The notes beneath the pieces are model-generated. The model had not been told where the DNA came from. It saw only the letters and a list, made by a program, of their open reading frames with translations, and did no database searches. Made by a program: the position numbers and the translations under genes. Shown one piece after another: positions 45,277 through 55,145 of a stretch of DNA of 64,000 nt. Origin of the DNA: Phanerochaete sordida (Eukaryota > Basidiomycota > Agaricomycetes > Polyporales > Phanerochaetaceae); the NCBI GenBank assembly GCA_019973155.2, contig BPQB01000058.1, positions 142,862 through 206,861 on the forward strand, in the 5' to 3' direction. Position 1 is the first letter of the stretch, and every line of letters starts with the position of its first letter.

Positions 45277-46933
45277 ATGTCTCATCTGTCTGCAGAAGAC
45301 GTACAAACAACGTGTGCACTCCTCTCCTCTACGTGCGCATATTCTGGTCGCCCTCGCTAATTCTTTGTTACTCGTTTAGCATTATTTCCAACTGCGTGGC
45401 CGTCTCTCTGATAAGTATGACTTGGCCATACCTCGACGAGCGACATTATTGCTAATTACTTCGTTCTAATCAGCTCTTGTTGCCTACGAATATGTACTGA
45501 CAGCCGCTCAAGTGTACTGCGTTGTATGGCACCGCAGATTTACCGCAGCGTCGCTCCTTCTGCTGGGCAGCAGATATCTTATGCTGGTGGGGCCTGTTGT
45601 CCCTCTGCTTACTGTCTTGTCGCAAACAGGGTGTAAGCAATTCGTTCTTTCTGGATGTGGCGACGTTATTAATAAACAAATGCTCCCCTAGATGTACGAC
45701 TCCCTAGTCCGTGACTTTATAGGCTCATAGCTTCACTCCGTCTCCCAAAGCTGCCAGGCAGTATGGATTCTGGGTATGGTTTTATGTGCCGCTAATCAAG
45801 CTGTCATCACCCGTGAGTCTTTCTGCCATACATGAGTGACAGCACACTGATATGTGATCAAGTATTCTCTGCTCTTCGCATATATGCAATATTGGGGCAT
45901 GAGCGAATGCGGTATATCATAACAGCTACGATTATTATCCTAGGTTCTACTCCAATTGGAGCAAATATTGTAAGCCCTTTGGCCACCCGAAGTACTCGCA
46001 TAGACCACTGACTTGCTCTAACATACTTGCAGATCGTCTGGTCCCATCAAACAGTTCATTTACAGTCCCAGCTGGCTATATGCACCAAAACTACCACAAT
46101 GTCTGCCTCTTTGGATAAAACGTATGCTATTCCTCTACGTCCTCGTGCAAGGCCTCTCATTACCATTCCAGATGTACATCTGTCATTCCTAATTGATTTT
46201 GGGTAACAGCAGGCTGACGGACGCATCTGCCAGTCCATCTGCTCACGAGAATTGCGTACATCGTCGTTGATGCAATCGTACTGGGGGTTACATGGGCAAA
46301 ATCGTTTCGCCACTTCCAGGAGATGAGACGTTTGAATCTCACTTCGTCCGTCGCGAATATCCTTCTCCGAGATGGTTGGTGCCCACCTGCAGTTTCCTAT
46401 GGTAGACTCATTATAAAACGATGATAGGGACACTGTGTTTTATGTCAGCGTTACTGTTCCAGCAGCGAATCTGCCGCTCATTTTCCGCAGAGCTCTGCTG
46501 GCCATGAACATATCGCAAGCATATACGGGCACCGCTCCTAATGTAGGCTTCACGTTAGCACCTCAGATCCCTCCATGCATTAATTTTGTTCATCCAGGGA
46601 AACTATGTGGACAGCCTTCTCGACTGGCTGGTCAGCTGCATTTCGACGCGCTATATAACAAGTTTTCTCTGACCGTTTTTTTTTCTACTGTAGCCTCCTC
46701 TGCTGGTGCAACGCTTCATGCTAAACCTCAGATATCTCAATCAGAAGCCCAACGAGACCGCTACAGCTCTAATTCCATCGCTTCCCCGATTCTCAACCGA
46801 TCTTAGAGCGCAGTCGAGCTTCCTTGGGAATATCGGGGAGCCCCTGGAGCACGTACAGGCCAAAAATCCGGAGGACGGATTGAATGATTGTCAATCAGGT
46901 GCCTCGATACATAATCTACGAGACGTGGTGTAG
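45277..46933 (+). CDS. DUF6533 seven-helix membrane protein, copy J (divergent core)
   Basis: DUF6533 family membrane protein, opening MSHLSAEDVQTTCA. The core exon (about 45473-45633) reads LVAYEYVLTAAQVYCVVWHRR, then LLLLGSRYLMLVGPVVP; the usual TFDQE is replaced by TAAQV, the strongest departure in the array. Later exons: FSALRIYAILGHERMRYIITA, LTRIAYIVVDAIVLGVTWAKSF and NILLRDG. The tail has LVQRFMLNLRYL and FLGNIGEPLEHV. The putative 2 nt exon is AT at 46172-46173 and the 16 nt microexon is 46428-46443. The frame is kept, so it is called a gene, though relaxed constraint is possible. Function unknown. Confidence 0.74.
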
Positions 46934-49238
46934 AGTTTGGCGACGACGTCTTCCTACAAGGTCGTGCGTAAGAATTAATTCCTGCTGGCCAGAGATGACA
47001 GTGTTGTATCGACTCACGTCAGCCTGCGATTAGAGTTGAGGAAGTTGTTCTGCAGGGGAATCGTGCGGCGTTCCAGTTGAGAACAACGAGGTTTTGTCAA
47101 AGGTCCTCGTGCTGGCTGCAGTCAGGGTGCGCCCGGACCGCCCTGTTTACACCGCGCCGGTTGATCAGCGAATTACGCTCCTCTGCGTGTGGAAAAGCAT
47201 GTAAGCTGACTGGAAAACCCAGAGGTAACTGCGATGCGCCCAGTCCGCCACCGCCACACGAGCACCGGCTTGTCGCCGGGAGAGAACGCTGCCGTGATTT
47301 TTGACGCTGCCTACAGCTGGGCGCATCACTTCAGATGCATTGCGCAGGGACGGATGTGACGGCGAAAATCCAAGTCATCCTTCTTGCCAAAGATACAGGC
47401 GGTCAGCCCTGTAGGAGCTGTGGCGCCGGTAATAATAACGGCGATGTCTGGCTTCATGGCACCAACGCCGGAGAGACCCTGCCAAACATCGCGAGACAGG
47501 AAATACACGGTATACCGCGAGATCATACTCACAATGCTCATACTGCAGCTTACGGGCTGATCCGTACATTGTGATGCCGTCTTTGCGGTAACTTGGCACC
47601 TTTGAAAGACGCTGCGAGGAATGATCAGATCTGCACGACGCGCCCTTTATCCTGACGGCATACCAAGACCTTCGCAGAATTTAAAAGACCGTACCGCAAC
47701 CACGGCTTCGCTCGTCCAGGCCTACCGTCAAGCGCGTCAGCGACACGACCGCATGAGAAGATGAATGAGGCTCACCTGCCATTCAGTCGATTGTGAGACT
47801 CGAATGTGCTCAGTGAGCTCGTAACATCCCTTGCCATCGCGTCGCGTATGGAGCCTCAAATTGACCTGGTATTTTTCTCGGAAATGCGGCCATAGTCGGC
47901 ATGCAAGGGAGAGGCGCGGTAGCATAGATATGCGTGCCGAGTACCTCGCGCTCGCGATGGCAAAAGTAGCAGGCAGACCATATGCGCTCCTTGTGAAGCA
48001 CACGCGCTAAGGTCGCGTACAGAGTTCGATACAGAGTCCGAATTCGGGGGCTATGATGTCCGGGAAGGCTTGGCATGGTGTGAGCAGAAGGGAGCATCGG
48101 TTCATATGCCGCAGCGCAAGGCTATGGCCGAATAATGGATTTCTAATTCAATGGACCGTCTTTGACCAGCGGAGATGGTTCGAAGTCCTGGTGAGAACGG
48201 ACAGCTAAGCGTGCGCATGCGCCCGACGTCCACGCACGCTGTCCAGGTGGGGTCCCCAGGTGCACGCGGCGGGGCAATGTGTCTGGTTGGCTGGAAACAT
48301 TCCATATCCGCGCAATGTGGAATCTGACGGCGATGTTGGTATTCCGAGGCCCTTGTCGAGATCACCAGGAAGGATTCTATGCGGGCGGCGAAGCGGCCAA
48401 GATAAGATGCGCCCGCGACATCTGCGCATCGCGAAGAGGTCAGAGAGTCGGTGCAAATACAGCCTGCTGCAAATTTTCTTACCTGTTACTTCAATTTACG
48501 GGGATCCTCATGATTCTCGGCTTCTTCAACGAGCGAGAGTTGAAGGTCGCGCACCCTGTTGAACTACTTGACAGCGTCCGAGAGGCAGAGTGCTAGCTTC
48601 GCTAAGTCTTCAAGCAATGTAATGAATCTGCGACAAGCCACTTGAGTCTATTTGTATATCGTGGGTAAATTCTGCGAAGCGCTTTAGGAACACTCAGGTC
48701 CTTTGGCTTCCAGAGAGCTCGCGCAAGGCGTTCTGGTCACGCAAAAGGACAGGAGTGCTTGGAGGTGTATCAAACCACAAAATGACTCGAGTGTAATCTG
48801 CACTTGAGAGACAAAGCTTGAGCAGGTTGTCTTTCGCGGCATCAGAGCAGGCAAGCGGCGCATGTTCGTTCGACGTGTCTGGAGCAGCTTTGCAATCGAA
48901 GATCTCTGAGCATGACTGACTTCACCTGCCAACTGAATATGGGCGCACCTTCTTCCACCGTATCATATGTCTCCCGCTGTCAGCCCTCCATTTCTTCGTT
49001 CTTGGGTCCATGCTCACGATAGAAGACGACCGGACTCGGACAGTGTTTGCGGCGCGTGGATGGGGACCTGGACGGGAAGCCTGCGGCAGTGGAGGACTGA
49101 GAAGAGGCGATGGGGATGGATGAATCTGCCCTCTAGCATGGAATTTAGTGGAAGAGTGGACGCGGAAGAGATGTGAGTCAACGGAGTAGCTGATTGAGCT
49201 GTGGTCGCATGTTCGGATAATCGAGTCGGCGCGGCTCG

Positions 49239-49275
49239 AAACGCCACCAAGCTCCCGGTAATCACCGGCACCGCT
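49239..49275. repeat. Dispersed repeat, copy 2
   Basis: CGCCACCAAGCTCCCGGTA followed by ATCACCGGCACCG, similar to 30985-31025. Confidence 0.5.
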
Positions 49276-50426
49276 CACCGGCCCGGACGTCTTCGAGCCC
49301 TACCGCCATTTTCCTAACGTTCCAGACTCACTGCGTGGACGGTTGGCGATATATCTGTCTGCAGGCTTCGGCATGGTAAATTACCTTCATGTGAGTGAAT
49401 TATGACAGTCAATATGCGGCCTCTGCTTTCCCGGAAGGCCAGCCAATTTTGAACAAATCTGCGCATCTTCGCAGGTCGATGCAGGGCAACGTGACACCGG
49501 GGACTACTTTGTTCTAGACAGCGTCGGACGGAACTCTACCGACAGGCTGTGTCCTGAGTGCGACAATGAAGACAGAGGCACCTGGCCTCCTTGCTCGTGC
49601 CGGGACGCATGCACTGTGATTGGAGCTTGTGCAGCGTATGACACTGGAGACTTTGCCGACCAGCGTTCTCGTCTTAAAGGGTCTTCTCCTACGCTCGTTT
49701 ACCTCTGATACCGGTACCGGCATAAGATGGGCTATGCAGTGCAAGGGTTCCTGCGCCGGTGCTGGGAGGCTTGAACGAAACGCGCTCGCAGGTGCCAGCA
49801 GGGCGGCGCCCGGTCGGTCCCATGTCTCCTACTACGCGAGCTTGAGGTCCTCACATTGCGCTGGAATCAAAGAATTCTACACCCGCTCCCGGCCAGTTCT
49901 CCCTTAGGCGTGTCACAGTTGCGGCAGCACCAAGACTTGCCCCGACTTTCCCTCCCATCTGCGCTTCGAGATATGATCTTGAGCTGTTGGTTATCTCGTC
50001 GGTGTGCTTCTCCCCTTCCTTGTTCAGTGCGGAAAGCTAGTCATGTGCCAAATGCTGCACCATTTGCTCACATAGCCGCGTCAGTATGTCTTTCAGGTCC
50101 GGATGTGGTACTTCCTTGCGACGCGCCTCAGGCCGTGGTGCGCAGAGGCTGTTGGGAGAGACGTTCGAGTTGAGTCGTCGCTTCCATTCTGTCGCATCTG
50201 CTTCTGACCCGCCTCATCGCCACCTTTTCCGCACCTAATCAGCTTCGCGAAGCAGATGCAAAACCTGTCGCCTTCCTAGTACGCGGAAGCCACGCCTGTA
50301 TCAGATCGTTGACTCCTCCGCGCACAGGATCTGCTGTGTGCGTGACGTGTATCTGCGGTGTCCATTACCCTCGCATGTTGATGAGCGTGCTCCCTACCGG
50401 TCGGGAAGATAGCTGAATTTGTGCGA

Positions 50427-50480
50427 TAAGCTTTGACGAGTATGCGATAGGCTTTGACGAGTATGCGATAGACTTTGACG
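50427..50480. repeat. Short tandem repeat, about 21 bp unit
   Basis: About 2.5 copies of a unit containing GCGATAGGCTTTGACGAG (GCGATAAGC, GCGATAGGC and GCGATAGAC variants). It would translate on the minus strand as repeated AYRILVK. Confidence 0.7.
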
Positions 50481-51703
50481 AGGCGGCTACAGCTGTGAGG
50501 TCTCGCGCAGATTACGCACGGTAGCGCAGATCGTAGGGGCATCGGCATCTGATGTCAACTCCCGAGAACGCCTTCGACGTCTTGTTCCACCTCGACATGC
50601 ATGCGGTGCATTGGATATGTACGTGGTCAAGTTTGCTCTGTTCCACGCCCGATCAAGATACTATCTCGCCTCGTGCTCCCTTCTATTATCCGTTCACCGT
50701 CCACGTCGGTGAGTGGGCTATACCTGCCGGAGTTAAATGGGCTCGTCTGGCAGATGTATGATGCCATGCGAGCCGTGTGGATGCTGGTGTAGCATCTGTT
50801 GAGTCTCGGGCTTCCTTCACGTCCAACATGACATCATATCATGACAACGGAACGTGCTGGACGTATGATTACGCCCAGGCTGGGCCAGTAGCGTCCCCTC
50901 AACACCAAGGTGATGCCTCGCATCTCACGTACATCATGATCCTGTAGGAAATGGAATAATAGGATGCAAGCCGTCAGATAGTGCGCTGTACATCACGATA
51001 TTAGCTTTCATTATGGTGGGAGATTCCACTGCGCATGTTCTGAGCTCCCATCCCGGCACAGGTGCGCTGGCACCCCAATCGCAATGCCACACGCTAGTCA
51101 GGACGGGGAGTGCTCTACATCCAATGCACAATCTGCATCTTCGCATGGGAGGAGATTCCTACTACAGCTCCGCCGAAACCGTGCGATTGAGATGATACCA
51201 TAGAAGTTGATCATTTGATTCAAAGTTTTGGCATTATGACAGGTGAAAGGTACATTTGACAGACCTGCAAACGATTGGTATCGACCCAATCGTCCTACGA
51301 CTGTTCTTGAAGATGACAGGAGGAGAACAAACGGGCATGCACGCTGAGACGTTCACGCCACGTTGTACGTCTTGCGCACAGTGAAGTACCTTACCTTCCT
51401 CAGCACCTCAACCAAGATAGTGAACAAGGTGAGCTCATGTAGCTTGCTGGGAGGATGCCGAGACTCATTTGGGCGTGTTGGAAGGTCTGGACAGAGAAAC
51501 GATGACTCCGTATACCTAGCATGAGCCTGCGGGAAGCTTGTACCCTCTGTCGCAACTATCAGGTCAGTGCAAAAGACCCAGGTATCTCATCGCGTCTTCT
51601 AGGAAGGATCCCTAGGAAACTGTCTGCGACACTGACTCGGAAGATGTTATCCTTCCGGTCATCAGGCAACTGCGTGTAATGCAGTGCTAGCCCGCGTGAG
51701 CCC

Positions 51704-51709
51704 TATAAG
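51704..51709 (+). promoter_or_regulatory. TATA box of DUF6533 copy K
   Basis: TATAAG 51 bp before the ATG at 51755. Confidence 0.6.
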
Positions 51710-51754
51710 TACTCTGTATACCACCTCACGCTTTCTATATTACACTTCGAAATC

Positions 51755-53409
51755 ATGTCCCAACTCTCCGCAGCGGATGCTCAGACCATGTAAGTGCCGG
51801 TTTCCTGTGATGCTCTCGGCATGTCTTCTGACGCCTTGATCGAACGTTGCACGCAGTCTCGTGAGCAACTACGTAGCTATCTCTCAACTCGGTACAGTTG
51901 GGCCTGCGTACGAACGATCCGCCCGCTCACTACCGTGACCTATGGCAGCCCTCTGCGTCTATGAATATGCCATGACATTTGATCAAGAAATAGCCGCAGT
52001 GTGGAGGCGCAAACGTACAGCAGCTTCGCTCCTGTTGCTGAGTAGCAGATGGATTATGATATTGGGGCAAGCAGTAATCTTTACTCCAGGGATATCCTGG
52101 ACAAGGTGTGAGTCAACATCACAACGGTGTAGACAAGTTCAACAATCTAATAAATCAACAAATGAACGTCTTCCGCTAGGCCTTCTCTAACCACCCTCGA
52201 GATTTGCATTATTCCCTTACCGGCGTCGCTATTGTATGATTTACAGCTGCCGAGCTAGCTTCATTCTACAAGATTTCACATTCGCAGGCGGTCAGGTCGT
52301 GATGACCTGTGAGTTTCGTTGCCATACCTGGCTCACAAAGCTCTGATCTTGAACCAGTATTCTCGGCTTTGCGAGTGCATGCTATCCTACTGCAGGATCG
52401 GGGCACGTATGCCATTCCTATGATTGTCGTCATCCTCGGCACTGTCCCACTCGCAACAAATCTCGTAAGCACGGCATTTGGACCACATGTCAGTCCCACG
52501 CTCAGCTTCACCTACACACAGTTTGGCTGGATACGTTCAGAGATTGTGTGGGCAGACGAATCTGCTTGTGAAAGCATACACACATTTTCTGAGCAACTGA
52601 ATAAAACGTAGGAGTGCGTTTCACATAGGGTCACCAGGCTATTTCTTATCACTGTTTCAGGAGTACGTCCGCAATCTACGCATGAAGCAGTCTCAAGGAG
52701 CCAGTAGCATAGTGCTCTTGCTCACGCGAATAAGTGCTATCGCCCTGGACGCTATCGTCTTGGCAGCAACGTGGACAAAGTCCTTTCAGCACTTCCGCGA
52801 GATGAGACGCGTAAACCTCAAGTCTTCCGTTACCAATGTATTACTCCGGGATGGTGTGTGTTCAGGCTACATAACGCCTCTCTTGGACGTGCTCAGCCGT
52901 TGGGATGGTTTTAGGAACACTTTACTTTGCGTAAGGGAGGCCTTCATGACGAGAATCCTCGGCTGATCATGACAGATCTCTTCTCGCTATCAACATAATT
53001 CAAATCCTGACGTTCAGCAACAACCTCTTCTTTGTAACTCCGTCCAATCGTGCGAAGATTCTCAAAGTGCTGACTATGTACACATAGTCGGACTATATGA
53101 CCTTCATATTGCAATCCCTGGTAGCGAATTTATTACCTACGCGGACTGCATTGCTTCTAAATACTTCTCCTCTAGCCGATTTTGTTGGTACAGCGCTTTA
53201 TGCTGAACCTGAGACAGATCAATCGGCAAGCTACTGAAAGCAGCGCAGCAGCGGGCCTACCGGGCTTCCATCTCAGCTTCAGGACCCAACCGGAATTCCT
53301 CGGAAATCTCGGCGAGCCTCTGGAGCACGGAAGAGTCGAAGAGCCGGAGGACTACGTGGACGAGGAGGGGCATAGCGAACCAGCACAGGAGGCGCACACC
53401 TCAGACTAG
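51755..53409 (+). CDS. DUF6533 seven-helix membrane protein, copy K
   Basis: Last member of the array; DUF6533 family membrane protein, opening MSQLSAADAQTM. The core exon (about 51948-52107) reads LCVYEYAMTFDQEIAAVWRRK, then LLLLSSRWIMILGQAVIFTPG. Later exons: FSALRVHAILLQDRGTYAIPM, LTRISAIALDAIVLAATWTKSF and NVLLRDG, then LLAINIIQILTFSNN. The tail has LVQRFMLNLRQI, FLGNLGEPLEHG and an acidic end. The putative 2 nt exon is GA at 52661-52662 and the 16 nt microexon is 52915-52930. Its N-terminus (MSQLSAADAQT) resembles copy J (MSHLSAEDVQT), its neighbour, suggesting tandem duplication. Function unknown. Confidence 0.83.
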
Positions 53410-53737
53410 CTGCGAGCAGAAATATTTATAAGCGTCTGTACGTTCAGCTTGTCCTGCGCATCGCAGACAAAAATAGACCGCACGCTGACCACACCCGTAT
53501 AGAATCGCCACAAACCTATAAAAATCGATATTCTGGGTCCAGAAGACACCGGCTGTCGCCAGGGCTGCGGCAAGATCCATATTTAATGACGCTTCAGCTG
53601 TGCAAATATGGTCACATACACGCTGCGACCCAAGATGTGTATTTATTAACGATATACAGTTGCTTTGATAGCAGATCGCACGCATATTGTAGACGGTATT
53701 CTACAGATCGATGACCTTGACGACCCTAGTGACGACA
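53410..53737. other. Convergent intergenic spacer
   Basis: About 330 bp, AT-rich, between the ends of copy K (+) and the oxidoreductase gene (-). No other feature recognised. Confidence 0.5.
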
Positions 53738-55145
53738 TCAGCGCGACACTACACCGCGCGAGCAAGGAGACACGTACAGCTTCCCAGTGTTCCCGCCAGA
53801 GAACAGCAGCTGGAACGCCTCGGGGGTGTTCTCGATGCCCTCGACGACGTGAAACTGGCTCTTCAGCTTGCCCTCGTGGATTACCTTCACAAGATCCGCG
53901 CGGCCCTCTGCGTAGCGGCTCTCGTAATCAAAGCTGCGGAGGTATCAGCGCGAGATCATGAGCGTGAATAGTGGGCGTACATGAGGAAACCCTTCATTGT
54001 CGCGCGCGCCATGACGAGTTGGAAGTAGTTCGTTATTCCCTTTGGTTTTGAGTCTGCGGCGGTTCAGCGGATAGACCCAAATCGCTACTGAGCAATAAGC
54101 TTACTGTACTCAGAGGTCGCGCCTGCAGAAGACTGTCAGCCGTTTTCTCCGCTATCACAGAACATCGGGGACGTACCACACAATATGACCCGCGCGCCGC
54201 GATTCAGCTGCGTGAGCGCAAGATCCAGGATCTCGCCGCCGACGTTATCAAAATACACGTCGAGCTTCGGCGCAACCGCAGCGAAGTCTGCGCGAAAGCT
54301 CGCGCTCTTGTAGTCGATTGCCTTGTCGACGCCGAGCTCGCGCTCGAGCCACGCGCACTTCTCGGGCCCGCCTGCGATTGCGACAACACGCGCGCCGGCG
54401 CGCTTCGCGAGCTGGCACACGACGTTGCCGGTCGCGCCTGCGGCGCCTGAGACGACAAGGGTCTCGCCTGCTTTGAGGTGCGCGACGTCAAAGAGGCCCT
54501 ATAGAACGAGATCAGATGGAATGGGTCGGCTCGAGCGCAGCAGGACTGACGAAGTACGCGGTAAGGCCTACGCGTCTAGGTCAGCGGAGAAGTCGATCTT
54601 TATGCGAGCTGTCGACGTACCGGTCGTACCAAGCGGCCCGAGCAGGTCAACCGGGTCGCAGCCTTGGGGGATGCTGGCGGGAGAGCGTGGTCACCACTAT
54701 GATGCGCCGCCCGACCGGAGCGGACCTGCTTACTCGACTTTCTGCAGCGCTTTCGCGTCGTGCACGCCGTACTCCGTCCATCCTGAAAACGTGCCCGTCA
54801 GCCTCGCAGCCTCGCAGCCTCGCTCAACAAAATTTGCCACACACCGACGAGCCCATCGACGAGGTCGCCCACCTTAAGGCTGCTGCCCGCGCCCGCCTCG
54901 ACGACGACGCCCAGCCCGAAGCTGCGCACGACGTCGCCGACCTGAATCGGCGCGAAATGCCCGGGCTCGGGGTTCAGCCAGCGCCGCGCGTGCGGGTCGA
55001 GCGAGAGGTAGAGCGTCTTGACGAGGACCTCGCCCGCCTGCGGATGCAGGTCGAGCGGCGCGCGCTCTACACGAAAGTGGAACGGCGTCGCGGCACCCGT
55101 GGGGCGTTCGCGCAGGACGATGCGTGTGTACGTCGTGGGGGACAT
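53738..55145 (-). CDS. NADP-dependent MDR oxidoreductase (alkenal reductase type)
   Basis: Cytosolic medium-chain reductase of the zinc-free, alkenal/prostaglandin reductase-like group, which reduces carbon-carbon double bonds of reactive enals and enones with NADPH. The ATG at 55145 opens MSPTTYTRIVLRERPTG. Exon 1 has LYLSLDPHARRWLNP, typical of the group. Later exons give WTEYGVHDAKALQKV, LLGPLGTTGLTAYF, then GLFDVAHLKAGETLVVSGAA with the nucleotide-binding AAGATGNVVCQLAKRAGARV. They continue through VYFDNVGGEILDLAL and ARVILCG to YFQLVMARATMKGFL and ENTPEAFQLLFSGGNTGKLY. About 8 exons, no break seen. No zinc-binding cysteine set is visible. A relic of one exon is in the chimera at 42.6-42.85 kb. 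Substrate unknown. Confidence 0.87.

Larger units (their letters stand above)
46934..51703. other. 4.8 kb gene-poor region
   Basis: The longest stretch without a recognised gene. Open frames at 47326-47541 (-), 48279-48596 (+) and 50552-50761 (+) have no family motif or consistent splicing. It holds the second copy of the dispersed repeat near 49239. A short tandem repeat of GCGATAGGCTTTGACGAGTAT type lies near 50427-50480. A decayed gene is possible around 50550-51200. Confidence 0.45.

Noticed and set aside
50552..51200. Possible degenerate DUF6533 gene (MSTPENAFDVLF...)
   Set aside because: None of the diagnostic segments (YEY core, LTW helix, QRFMLNLR tail) can be found in order.
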